From NCBI GenBank assembly GCA_902493985.1, contig CABURR010000036.1, forward strand, positions 1 through 22,519: a DNA stretch of 22,519 nucleotides, given 5' to 3'. Position numbers and translations under genes: made by a program. This DNA is from an uncultured Collinsella sp. Lineage in GTDB: Bacteria > Actinomycetota > Coriobacteriia > Coriobacteriales > Coriobacteriaceae. Position 1 is the first letter of the stretch, and every line of letters starts with the position of its first letter. This document shows, one piece after another, positions 14,734-22,519 of the stretch. Below the pieces are notes generated by a model. It did no database searches. It saw only the letters and a program-made list of their open reading frames with translations, and had not been told where the DNA came from.

Positions 14734-15381
14734 ATGCTCAACAATCTTTCCGACAATCAGAAACGCACCTTGGCGCTTGCCGCGATGGCGCTGTTGGCCC
14801 TGGCGTGCCTGTGTGGCACGCTGGCTTTCACCGTTGATATGGTTCCGGCGAACAACGTCCTATCGTTTGGCAGCGTGAAGGTACGAGTCTGCGAATACAC
14901 CCTAAACGAGCAGGGCGAGGAGATTCCGTTTGAGGCCGACGAGCACGGGGACTATCCCGACACCGAGGCCGGGGGCTCTGACATCAGTCGCATCGTGCGC
15001 GTGGAGAACGCCGGCGCGCAGCCTGAGTACGTTCGCGCTCGTCTGCGCATGACGTCAGTGGCGCCCGACGGTACGAGTGCGGACGCCTCGGGCAACGTCG
15101 CCTTTCACGTGAACGCGGGCGAGGGGTCCCCGTGGATCGATGGCGGCGATGGGTGGTACTACTACCGCGGATTGGCTGGACGCGGGGGCGTGCTCGATTC
15201 CGGCGCCATGACGGAGAGCCTCATGGACTCGCTGCGCTTCGTAGGCGACTACCACGATGCCGCGCGTGACGGTTCGTTCAGGCTCGATATCGACGTCCAG
15301 GCCGTGCAGGCCAAAAACCAGCAGGCAAACGATACCGTCCTCGACGTGCTCGACGCCGCGGGCTGGCCGGAGGCGAACTAG
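14734..15381 (+). CDS. SipW-type exported protein (minor subunit candidate, paralogue 1)
   Basis: About 215 residues with a SipW-type export signal: QKRTLALAAMALLALACLCG, then TLAFTVDMVPANNVLSFGSV. The mature part is beta-rich, with VRVENAGAQPEYVRARLRM, DGWYYYRGLAGRGGVL and LDIDVQAVQAKNQQAND. The same blocks occur in the gene at 20856 (VKNTGSAPAYLRVAVDI, DGFYYWTSS, VVDISTQAIQS), so the two are paralogues of the alternate-signal exported family. No clear ribosome binding site is seen; ATG 14734 is preferred over TTG 14722. It ends three bases before the giant gene. It is probably a secreted accessory or cap protein of the surface structure; this is inference. Confidence 0.8.
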   Translation: MLNNLSDNQKRTLALAAMALLALACLCGTLAFTVDMVPANNVLSFGSVKVRVCEYTLNEQGEEIPFEADEHGDYPDTEAGGSDISRIVRVENAGAQPEYVRARLRMTSVAPDGTSADASGNVAFHVNAGEGSPWIDGGDGWYYYRGLAGRGGVLDSGAMTESLMDSLRFVGDYHDAARDGSFRLDIDVQAVQAKNQQANDTVLDVLDAAGWPEAN

Positions 15382-15384
15382 CCC

Positions 15385-18300
15385 ATGGAGATTAAGAACA
15401 TGAACCGAGGTGTGCTCGGCAGGCTGATCGCCGTGGCGGCAATCGCCCTTTGCTGCGTTATGGCGCTGCCGGCGGCAGCGCATGCCGAGGATCAGACCGA
15501 ATTCCATATCACAAACAGGAACGACTTCCTGGCGTGCGTCGCGCTGTCGCGTCAGCGCGACACGTCGCAGTGGCGCGTCTATCTCGATAACGATATCGTT
15601 CTTAACGATGATGATATGAACGCCATTGTTGCGGATACGGTCAAGCACCTCTCCTTTGGCAACAAAGAACATCCCTTTAAGGGCGTCTTTGACGGTCAAA
15701 ACCATACCGTGAAGGGCCTGAACTACGAGAATAAGGTCTTGGACCCCGAGCGCGACACGGGCTTCTTTGCCGAGACCGACGGCGCCACCATCAAGAACTT
15801 CCTTGTCGAGGACGCCAATATCTGGGCGGACTTCCGCGGCGGCATCATCGTGGGCAAGGCGGTTAAGACTCACTTCGAAAACGTCATGGTCATGGAGAGC
15901 ACCCTGCACGTTACGTGCGCCAACAACATGCTCAACGTTATCACGAACGCCGGCTTCGAAGGCGGCATGATCGCAGGCGAGCTGGAGGGCTGCAATCTGT
16001 ACAACTGCGAGGTGCGCGGCGGTCGAGCCGTCCATAACACCACTGCAGGTGTGCAGGCGATCGGTGGCGAGGGCCTGTACATGGCGGCATTTGCCGGCTA
16101 CGTCAAGAACTCGACCATCGAGTACTGCCGCGTTACGCCCACGCGAAGCGAGGATGGCTCCTCGATGGACATGACCGACGTTACCAATAAGTACGATGTG
16201 GCCATCGGCGCCCTGGGCGGCAACAACGTGTACGCTTCGGGCTTCGTCGGTTGCATGGCGGAAGGCGCTAAAGTCATCGATTGCTTTTCAACGGCGAAAT
16301 GCTATAGCTATGCTGCTTCTTACGTGGGCGTTGTCTCCGTAACGCGCGCTTGGACGGGCGGTCTTGCAGGCCGCATCTTGTCTAAGAGCGGTAATGAAAT
16401 CACTCGCAGCCATTTCGCCGGCGATTTGAGCTCGCGTCAGTACAATCCCATCGCCGTGATCCCCATTATTCAAAACGACGTGAACTTGGGCGGTATTGCC
16501 GCGCGCGCCAACAAGGGCGACGCCACGGTTACCGAGTGCTACTTTAAGCCGAGCGTGAGCCTGTCTGGCAATAGCCAGGGCAATCCTGCCAAAAAGAAGA
16601 TCCCCTCGTTTGGCGGTGACGGTACCACCAAGGGCGACGGCTACGGCCCGTGGGATGACGAGCGCTACACCACGCGCGAGCTGTGGGAAGAGCACGACTA
16701 TGACTTTTGCGCCGGCACCAAGCGCTCGACTGATAACGACAAGGCTCTGGGTGGTCAGCACACCAATGAGTGGGCGATGGATTACAAGCTGAATATCCCC
16801 GTGCATGGCCAGAGCGTTAAGGCGACGATTGATTTTCCCGGTGCGGGCACGGCAACTGTTCTGGCAACCATGTTGGGCAAAGACCAGTCCACCAGCGATC
16901 CGTACACCTTTGCGGTGAGCGCCGTGCTAGCCGGAACGGCACAGGGCTTGGCCCAAGGCGATACGTCGGTAACGTTTAAGCAGGAGACCTCTGCAAAGCC
17001 TGAGGGGCTGAGCGAGGCGAACGACGGTTACCGCTTTATGGGTTGGTTCCGCGAACCCGATGTGCGTGTGAACCACATTGGCCAAGACAACAGCTGGTTT
17101 GACGGCAAGACCGATGGTGCTGCTGTGAGGGATGGCAAGCGCGTTCAGGACAACACGAAGCACGAGGCGACCTCTATCTACACTGCCGACAACGGCAAGG
17201 ATCATGCCGAGAGTGAGGGCTTCAAGGGCAATGACCTCTTTATCGCTTCATACGAGGCGCAGGTGCTGCTCTATAACGTTAAGGGCGAGACGCTTGATTG
17301 GAAAGACGGCAAGGCACACGATCCGTCCACGGACTGGTACCGCTATGGCGTCGGTTTGACGCCGGCTGCCCCCGCGGATCGCGGCGGCTTGCCGCCTACC
17401 GCGACGTTTATTGGATGGACCACGCAGCCGAACGCCGATAAGAGCATGAATGGCGCCTATGCTGCCATTACCTCAGATCAGCTGGCTGATCTGAAAAACA
17501 AGGGAGCATTCTATCCCGTGGGCAGCGAGATTGTCGTGGTCGGCCCCACCGATTTCTATCCCGTGTACAGCGACTATGTTTCGAACATCATGACGGTGTT
17601 CGAAGGCAATGAGCAGGATGAACTCGGTGATGTGACCCAGCGCGTTGGCGTGGGTAATACTCATGTGGACGTGCAGCCGGGCGAGAATGGAACGAGCTCC
17701 TATACCGTGCAGGTACGAGATAAGGACAATAAGCCTCTGTCCGAGGACGGCAAGCTGCCCGATGGCTATCGCTTCTTGGGTTGGTATGAAAACAAGGGGA
17801 CCGAAGATGCCCCGCTAGAGGTGCGCGTAAGCCGCGACCCCAGCTATACACTCCCTGCCGATGTCGATCTAACCGTGCGACACACCTACATCGCCCGCTT
17901 TGAGTACCGAGTGGATTATTACGTTCGGGCTTATACCAACCATGAGTTTACGGACAGCAAGCTACTTTGTTCCGTTTGGAATCGCTATCGAACGCCCTTT
18001 GAGGAAAACGTCGGTAGTACCTTCGTGCGTGAAAACGTCGTCCACTGGGGTCCGGAGCATGTTGACCACGGTATAAAGGATAGGTATGACGAAACGTGTG
18101 GCACGCGCTTCACGGCGAATACCCTTGTCGTGAGTCCCCTTAATGCGTACTCGCACAACGTTAAAAACGATACGGGAGCCGATACTCTGAAAAACCTCTA
18201 TGCCGATACCGATTTTCCAGGCGCTGCAACGCTAAGCGATACTTGGACTTCGGCTTCGCTGAACGTAACGGTCAAACCGGTGAATGATCGCTATCGCCTG

Positions 18301-20859
18301 AATTTCTGGACGCTTGAGCGCGATGGTGAATATTGGACATATGTGAAAAATCCCATCGAGAGCATGGTGCGTACAGATAAGAAGTACTACGTTCGCGCGA
18401 TGATTACCACGGACGTTAATTTCTACAACAAGGGCGATAAGGTCGTGAGGACTGCCACGCGGCGCTATGAGAGTAACTTGCTGCAGGCCAAGGTGAACGG
18501 GGTTGATCCGACGTTCACGTATTACTACCCGCATGTTAATACGTCGGTTAAAGTGGCAGAAAAGCCAGAAGATGGTGAGAAGGGATCGTATGAGAGTCCC
18601 CTGACCCTCGAAGCTTCCCCGACCGATGCGGAGATGGCGGTGCCGGGCTATAAGTTCCTGGGCTGGATTTCGACCGCCGAGGTCCAGCAGGATTCTCCCG
18701 TCTGGAAATATATCTATGATGTTGCCGGCGACCCCTATGTGACGAGTGATCCGGAGAAGGCGACGCCATACTTGGCGACACCTGACTCCAAGGTCACCCA
18801 GTGCCAGGATGCCTATCCGGTGTACGCGAAGTACGACGTCAACTACACCACCAACCTGTATCGCGCCGGTTTTAAGGGCACGGACAAGGTCAATGTGCCT
18901 AGGTACGACATCGATCCCGTTATCAACGCGGACACCGATCCTGCTACGGCAACGGTGACCCCTGACGTCACGACGCCGGTTTATAAAGCAGGCGGTGAGC
19001 TGTATAAGTTGCAGAAGGTTGAGATCGAGCTTCCGAATGGCGAAGTTAAAAAGCTCGAACCTAACGGCGATAACTCGTATTCCTATCAGGTGGAACCCGG
19101 CGGGGTCTATACATTTGTGGCGTACTATTCTCCGTTGGCGGTCGTGTATCATCTCAATGCCTCGAAAGTGGACGGCAAAGTTGCTCAGCAAGGCGATATG
19201 CTCGGCAACCTTGATGGCGGCATCCCGAAACCTACTTATGACGTCAGCACTATCGATGCGGATACAGGTGCGTTCAACGCCTTCGTGGGCTGGACGGAAG
19301 CCCAGCCGGCACCTGGCAAGGGCTATGTCGCTTGGTCGGAGGGCATCCGTATGGTGAGTGCTTCTACCGTGGTCAAGGCCCCCATGGAGCTGTACCCGGT
19401 CTACCGTCCCAGCCTGGTTACCGTTCGATCGAACATCGACTTAAATCTCGCGAATCCTGCTCTTGTCCGCGGTCTCGGCCGAACTGATTCCGGCGACCAG
19501 ATTTCTCTTGAGGTCAAGGCTGTCAAGGAGGTTGTGGGCATTGACGGCACCAAGTACGACTTTGTCAGCTGGTCGCGCGACTACGAACCCGATGGCAAAT
19601 ACACCCTGTTGACCGATGACGAGAAGTATCCCCTCGAGGGCAGCGAGCCCTTTGAGAGCGTGACCTACACCGCGGTGTACAAGATCGCGCCGTATAAGGT
19701 TCGCTATCACGGTGTCGACGGGTCGGTCGTCTTTACGGCGACGGTCGACTCGGACGGCGAGCGCGCGACGGGTGCCGGCTTTGTTCATAACGTCGATGTT
19801 CCCAAGGTGGATGAGAGCGGCAACCCGGTCTATGACGACAACGGCAATCCCGAGATGGAGAAAAAGTCCGTGGCATACGACCCGGACGCCCACTCCAAGA
19901 TCGTCGCGCTGCTCGATGAGCGGGCGGCTACTAGCGGTGGCGTGCGCGAACTCTTCCTGGAATGGCGATATGTGCCTGCCAATGGTGCTGCGAAGTCTTG
20001 GGATGAGTTTAAGGGCGAGCCGGTTAAGGGCGACATGGACCTGTATCCCGTGACGTATCGCGTGGTCGCCAAGGATACATCCGACCCCGAGAACCACGTA
20101 ACCATGACCACCGCGCAGCTTAAATGGCTGCTCGATCCCAACGCCGCCAACACAGTCGACAATAGCGCCGACAAAGCACCCTTTAAGGTCTGCTTTGCTG
20201 AGCCGTTTATGGGAACGCAGCTGACCGTTACGGTGACGCAGGCGAGCTACGGTCCTGGTGCAGAGGGCGTTACCGCGGAGGAAAAGCCCGTAAACGGCAG
20301 GTTAGTCTCGCTCTACAGCTTGGGCTCGGGTAACGGTTCGTTCGACTTGGCCAACCGCCTGGAGTCCAAGAAGACGGGCGAAGGCAAGCAAGGCGACGGC
20401 AATGCCGTGTTCGACTTCGCCAAGACCCATGCGCTGACAATCGTCAAAAAGACCACCGATGCCAGCGCCATGGGACAGACGTTCCGCTTTAAGGTGACGA
20501 AGACGGCGGAGGGAGCCTCTCCCGAGACGCGCGTGGCCGAGGTGAAGGTCGATAAGCGGCAGCAGGAAAACGGTGAGACCTGGTATGTCGGCAGCGTGCA
20601 ATTTGCCGCGCCGACGGGCGTCTATACCGTCGAGGAAGATACGGCTTGGGCATGGCGCTACGAGGGCGAGCTGAGCACGCCGGGCAAGGCGCCCGGTAAA
20701 TCTGCCGAGCTGACCATCTCGTCCGCCTCGAGCGCGGGCGACACCGTGGTGACGTGCGTCAACACGCGCTCGAAGGACAAGTGGGTCGATGGCGGCTCGC
20801 GTGCCAAGAATGTTTGGGAAAACGGCACGCTGAGCGCTGAGGAGGGAGGACAAGGATGA
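15385..20859 (+). CDS. Giant secreted beta-rich surface protein with GLUG and InlB-like repeats
   Basis: 1824 residues. An ordinary Sec signal peptide lies at about 6-33 (GRLIAVAAIALCCVMALPAA, cleavage near AHA|ED). Residues ~90-400 are a GLUG-like beta-helix region (FKGVFDGQNHTVKGL, DGATIKNFLVEDANIW). From ~500 to ~1560 there are about eight divergent InlB-type (Listeria-Bacteroides) repeats marked by YRFMGW (549), FIGW (675), YRFLGW (795), YRLNFW (970), YKFLGW (1089), FVGW (1300), YDFVSW (1391) and LFLEW (1523). Residues ~1683-1795 form a CnaB/SpaA-like domain (LTIVKKTTD, FRFKV, YTVEED, VTCVNTR) able in principle to form an isopeptide bond. No LPxTG motif or C-terminal helix follows, so anchoring must be indirect. 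The start is ATG 15385 (GGAGG 11 bases upstream) or 15400. The stop overlaps the next start (ATGA). Confidence 0.88.
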   Translation: MEIKNMNRGVLGRLIAVAAIALCCVMALPAAAHAEDQTEFHITNRNDFLACVALSRQRDTSQWRVYLDNDIVLNDDDMNAIVADTVKHLSFGNKEHPFKGVFDGQNHTVKGLNYENKVLDPERDTGFFAETDGATIKNFLVEDANIWADFRGGIIVGKAVKTHFENVMVMESTLHVTCANNMLNVITNAGFEGGMIAGELEGCNLYNCEVRGGRAVHNTTAGVQAIGGEGLYMAAFAGYVKNSTIEYCRVTPTRSEDGSSMDMTDVTNKYDVAIGALGGNNVYASGFVGCMAEGAKVIDCFSTAKCYSYAASYVGVVSVTRAWTGGLAGRILSKSGNEITRSHFAGDLSSRQYNPIAVIPIIQNDVNLGGIAARANKGDATVTECYFKPSVSLSGNSQGNPAKKKIPSFGGDGTTKGDGYGPWDDERYTTRELWEEHDYDFCAGTKRSTDNDKALGGQHTNEWAMDYKLNIPVHGQSVKATIDFPGAGTATVLATMLGKDQSTSDPYTFAVSAVLAGTAQGLAQGDTSVTFKQETSAKPEGLSEANDGYRFMGWFREPDVRVNHIGQDNSWFDGKTDGAAVRDGKRVQDNTKHEATSIYTADNGKDHAESEGFKGNDLFIASYEAQVLLYNVKGETLDWKDGKAHDPSTDWYRYGVGLTPAAPADRGGLPPTATFIGWTTQPNADKSMNGAYAAITSDQLADLKNKGAFYPVGSEIVVVGPTDFYPVYSDYVSNIMTVFEGNEQDELGDVTQRVGVGNTHVDVQPGENGTSSYTVQVRDKDNKPLSEDGKLPDGYRFLGWYENKGTEDAPLEVRVSRDPSYTLPADVDLTVRHTYIARFEYRVDYYVRAYTNHEFTDSKLLCSVWNRYRTPFEENVGSTFVRENVVHWGPEHVDHGIKDRYDETCGTRFTANTLVVSPLNAYSHNVKNDTGADTLKNLYADTDFPGAATLSDTWTSASLNVTVKPVNDRYRLNFWTLERDGEYWTYVKNPIESMVRTDKKYYVRAMITTDVNFYNKGDKVVRTATRRYESNLLQAKVNGVDPTFTYYYPHVNTSVKVAEKPEDGEKGSYESPLTLEASPTDAEMAVPGYKFLGWISTAEVQQDSPVWKYIYDVAGDPYVTSDPEKATPYLATPDSKVTQCQDAYPVYAKYDVNYTTNLYRAGFKGTDKVNVPRYDIDPVINADTDPATATVTPDVTTPVYKAGGELYKLQKVEIELPNGEVKKLEPNGDNSYSYQVEPGGVYTFVAYYSPLAVVYHLNASKVDGKVAQQGDMLGNLDGGIPKPTYDVSTIDADTGAFNAFVGWTEAQPAPGKGYVAWSEGIRMVSASTVVKAPMELYPVYRPSLVTVRSNIDLNLANPALVRGLGRTDSGDQISLEVKAVKEVVGIDGTKYDFVSWSRDYEPDGKYTLLTDDEKYPLEGSEPFESVTYTAVYKIAPYKVRYHGVDGSVVFTATVDSDGERATGAGFVHNVDVPKVDESGNPVYDDNGNPEMEKKSVAYDPDAHSKIVALLDERAATSGGVRELFLEWRYVPANGAAKSWDEFKGEPVKGDMDLYPVTYRVVAKDTSDPENHVTMTTAQLKWLLDPNAANTVDNSADKAPFKVCFAEPFMGTQLTVTVTQASYGPGAEGVTAEEKPVNGRLVSLYSLGSGNGSFDLANRLESKKTGEGKQGDGNAVFDFAKTHALTIVKKTTDASAMGQTFRFKVTKTAEGASPETRVAEVKVDKRQQENGETWYVGSVQFAAPTGVYTVEEDTAWAWRYEGELSTPGKAPGKSAELTISSASSAGDTVVTCVNTRSKDKWVDGGSRAKNVWENGTLSAEEGGQG

Positions 20860-21425
20860 CTAAGCGCAAGCGGATCGTCGCCCTCCTTGTCGGCGTCCTC
20901 CTTTTGGCCGGCGCCGCCGGCACCTTTGCGTGGCTTTCGGTTACGGGCGTGCTGGTCAACGAGTTTGGCTTTGGCTCGGTGGCGCCTTCGGTGGACGAGA
21001 CGCTCAAGGACAACGTGAAAAGGGATGTCTCGGTAAAAAACACGGGCTCGGCTCCGGCATACCTGCGTGTCGCGGTGGATATCTACTGGCAGGATAAGGA
21101 TGGCGCGCGCCTGTGGGATGAGCCGGCTGCCGGCACCGACTACACCATTGAGTGGGGCGATAAAGGCGATGCCGCCGCCACTAACAGCCCTTCGTCTTGG
21201 GTTCTTGCGAGCGACGGGTTCTACTACTGGACGTCTTCTGTTAAGCCGCTCGACAAGACGGGCGTGCTCATCAAGAGCGTGTCCGAGAAGAAGGCAGATG
21301 GTAAAAACCTAGTCGTCGACATTTCGACCCAGGCGATTCAGTCCACGCCCGACGATGCGGTCACCGAGGCATGGAACTGTACGGTCAAAGATGGCGTGCT
21401 GGTGCCGCCGCACGGAGGTGCGTGA
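20856..21425 (+). CDS. SipW-type exported protein (minor subunit candidate, paralogue 2)
   Basis: 189 residues with a SipW-type signal: MTKRKRIVALLVGVLLLAGA, then AGTFAWLSVTGVLVNEFGFGSV. The mature domain shares its block order with the protein at 14734: VKNTGSAPAYLRVAVDIYW, DGFYYWTSSVKPLDKTGVL, VVDISTQAIQSTPDDAV. The ATG overlaps the stop of the giant gene by four bases and has GGAGG upstream, so translation is coupled and stoichiometry with the giant protein is likely. It belongs to the alternate-signal exported family; the molecular role is unknown. Like its paralogue it would need a SipW-type peptidase for release. Confidence 0.84.
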   Translation: MTKRKRIVALLVGVLLLAGAAGTFAWLSVTGVLVNEFGFGSVAPSVDETLKDNVKRDVSVKNTGSAPAYLRVAVDIYWQDKDGARLWDEPAAGTDYTIEWGDKGDAAATNSPSSWVLASDGFYYWTSSVKPLDKTGVLIKSVSEKKADGKNLVVDISTQAIQSTPDDAVTEAWNCTVKDGVLVPPHGGA

Positions 21426-21427
21426 GT

Positions 21428-22126
21428 ATGGCGTTCCCGATTCGCAAAGGCGTTGCGCGCTCCGTGCGTTGCGTGGTCGCGGCCATTCTCTGCATGGTCG
21501 CGCTCGCCGTTCCCGCCCGCGCATTTGCCGAGACTCCCGCGATTGCCTATGACGGAAATGCGCGCCAGCTGACGGTAACGGGGGCGACGGGCTCCTCGGG
21601 GGAGCCCGATCTGTTTCCCGCCTTTAAAGATCTAATGCCCGGCGATGCGCGCGAGCAGCAGATCGAGGTTCGTGCCACGGGCGTAAAGTCCCAGGTACGC
21701 GTGTTTGTGCGGGCCGTTGTCGATCGCGAGACGGCACACCTGCTGTCGCCCATTACCTTAACGGCGTCGGCTGGCGATGCGTCTGACGGTTGGCTCCAGA
21801 CGGGAACGCCGGGCAGCGTGTTCGCTTATCCCACGCAGGTCGCCACGTTCACGAGCGATGGCAGCACGGTGCTCAATCTGCAGCTGAGTGTCCCGACGTC
21901 GGTGGGTAACGAGCTTGCCGACGCGAGCAAGACTGTCCGCTGGGAGATCACCGCCGAGGACGATGGCGAAACAATTCCTGCGCAGCCCGCTGGCTCCAAA
22001 AAGCCCAGCCTGTTTGGCCTGGCTGCGACGGGCGACAACTCGCTCGCTCTGCTTTTGACGCTGCTAACGCTAGCGATTATCGTTTTCATGGCTGCGCTGA
22101 TCTTGTCCCGAAGGAATAAACGCTAG
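21428..22126 (+). CDS. Sortase-anchored surface protein with LAATG sorting signal
   Basis: 232 residues: a Sec signal peptide (SVRCVVAAILCMVALAVPAR, cleavage near AFA|ET), a beta-rich domain with FPAFKDLMPGDAREQQIEV and VKSQVRVFVRAVV, and a C-terminal sorting signal. That signal is LAATG (198-202), then DNS, a hydrophobic helix (LALLLTLLTLAIIVFMAALI), and the basic tail SRRNKR. LAxTG is the motif preferred by class E sortases of Actinobacteria. No sortase gene is in the window. The ATG at 21428 has GGAGG nine bases upstream and lies two bases after the previous stop. It is the only member of the operon with a wall-anchor signal, so it is the likely base for the structure. Confidence 0.88.
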   Translation: MAFPIRKGVARSVRCVVAAILCMVALAVPARAFAETPAIAYDGNARQLTVTGATGSSGEPDLFPAFKDLMPGDAREQQIEVRATGVKSQVRVFVRAVVDRETAHLLSPITLTASAGDASDGWLQTGTPGSVFAYPTQVATFTSDGSTVLNLQLSVPTSVGNELADASKTVRWEITAEDDGETIPAQPAGSKKPSLFGLAATGDNSLALLLTLLTLAIIVFMAALILSRRNKR

Positions 22127-22190
22127 GTCTATCTTCAAAATGTTTCGCCCGCCCGGCGGCGGAATATTAGGTTCCCTGCTCTACAGTCCT

Positions 22191-22227
22191 GCGCAAGACG
22201 AAGGCCACATTAAGTGGCCTTCTTTGC
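22191..22227 (+). terminator. Terminator of the surface-protein operon
   Basis: GAAGGCCAC pairs with GTGGCCTTC around ATTAA and runs into TTTGCG. GCGCAA upstream can pair with TTTGCG downstream to lengthen the stem. It lies 65 bases after the last stop codon. Confidence 0.85.
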
Positions 22228-22318
22228 GTGCGGAACTCGCGATGAACTTCGTGCCCCGCCGTCCGGGAGGACGCCTCTTTATTGATGGGAGGCCTGATAG
22301 GTCGATGGTTCCGTGCCC

Positions 22319-22353
22319 GGATGCGTCCAAAGTGGGACGGGCTTTCCGGATGG
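22319..22353 (+). repeat. Right copy of the 35-bp direct repeat
   Basis: It matches 11498-11532 at 31 of 35 positions, with 23 identical bases at the 3' side. It ends about seven bases before the inferred IS3 element end. The surrounding stretch 22228-22359 has no supported gene. Confidence 0.7.
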
Positions 22354-22359
22354 GCAGGG

Positions 22360-22519
22360 GGACTGCGGACAAAAAGTTGGACCATCAGGTCCGGTTTGGA
22401 GTGGAGTGGGAAGGATAAACTGGACTTTCTTTTAAGGATCCTCAAGCGTATTGCCGCTCGTATTCCACTGGAGACATGTAGCCCAGGGTGGAATGCATGC
22501 GCACCCTATTGTAATAGAG
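22360..22519 (-). mobile_element. Partial IS3-family insertion sequence (3' end, runs off the window)
   Basis: The window edge contains the C-terminus of an IS3-family transposase on the minus strand. It is followed by a non-coding tail and a likely terminal inverted repeat, which on the plus strand reads GGACTGCGGACAAAAAGTTG near 22360. The exact end is inferred from typical IS3 ends, since the other end is outside the window. Confidence 0.75.
22442..22519 (-). CDS. IS3-family transposase, C-terminal fragment (continues beyond the window)
   Basis: The last 25 codons and stop of an OrfB-type transposase with an rve integrase core. They read LYYNRVRMHSTLGYMSP and then VEYERQYA, the characteristic end of IS3-family transposases (the YN..R.H..LGY.SP.EYE block). 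The upstream part, including the DDE residues, lies outside the window. Confidence 0.9.
   Translation of the reverse strand, partial: LYYNRVRMHSTLGYMSPVEYERQYA

Noticed and set aside
1..22519. CRISPR array, T-box or known metabolite riboswitch
   Set aside because: No regularly spaced direct repeats, no T-box consensus, and no recognisable riboswitch core were seen on either strand.

Overview
The window reads as a chromosomal segment of a high-GC Gram-positive gut actinobacterium, most likely a Coriobacteriia member close to Collinsella. This is inferred from the GC-rich codon use, a short SRP RNA, SipW-type exported proteins with a sortase-type surface anchor, and an IS1249-type insertion sequence. 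No 16S or marker-gene search could be run, so the genus is an impression.

Left part (1-6105), core genes: a 5' fragment of a serine acetyltransferase (minus strand); a DedA-family membrane protein; a branched-chain amino acid aminotransferase (ilvE); LemA (minus strand, convergent with ilvE); a TetR-type regulator; a tRNA-Ser(UGA) on the minus strand; and a single 591-codon ORF that joins a complete TadA tRNA-adenosine deaminase to a complete glycerate kinase.

Middle (6106-11396): about 400 bases without genes holding three successive imperfect palindromes, then the 4.5S-type SRP RNA gene (ffs) with a good promoter. A two-gene heterodimeric ABC exporter follows, whose two ATP sites are predicted to be one canonical and one degenerate. 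A flavodoxin-like protein with its own promoter and terminator comes next.

Right part (11397-22519), accessory region: an intact 1354-bp IS1249-like element with a perfect 8-bp target duplication sits upstream of a cell-surface operon. The operon holds a SipW-type signal peptidase broken by one in-frame amber codon, a likely major SipW-dependent exported subunit with a hairpin before and after it, a second SipW-type exported protein, an 1824-residue secreted beta-rich protein (GLUG region, about eight InlB-like repeats, CnaB/SpaA-like C-terminus), a paralogue of the second exported protein, and an LAATG-type sortase-anchored protein. Genes are tightly packed (a 4-base overlap and gaps of 2 and 3 bases) up to a terminator. 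The window ends in a partial IS3-family element on the minus strand. A 35-bp direct repeat occurs on both sides of this accessory block, 10.8 kb apart.

The surface operon is the most interesting part. It resembles a TasA/SipW fibre system combined with a giant adhesin and a wall anchor. The dedicated signal peptidase appears disrupted, so the system may be dead or may depend on another peptidase, unless the stop codon is a sequencing error or is read through.
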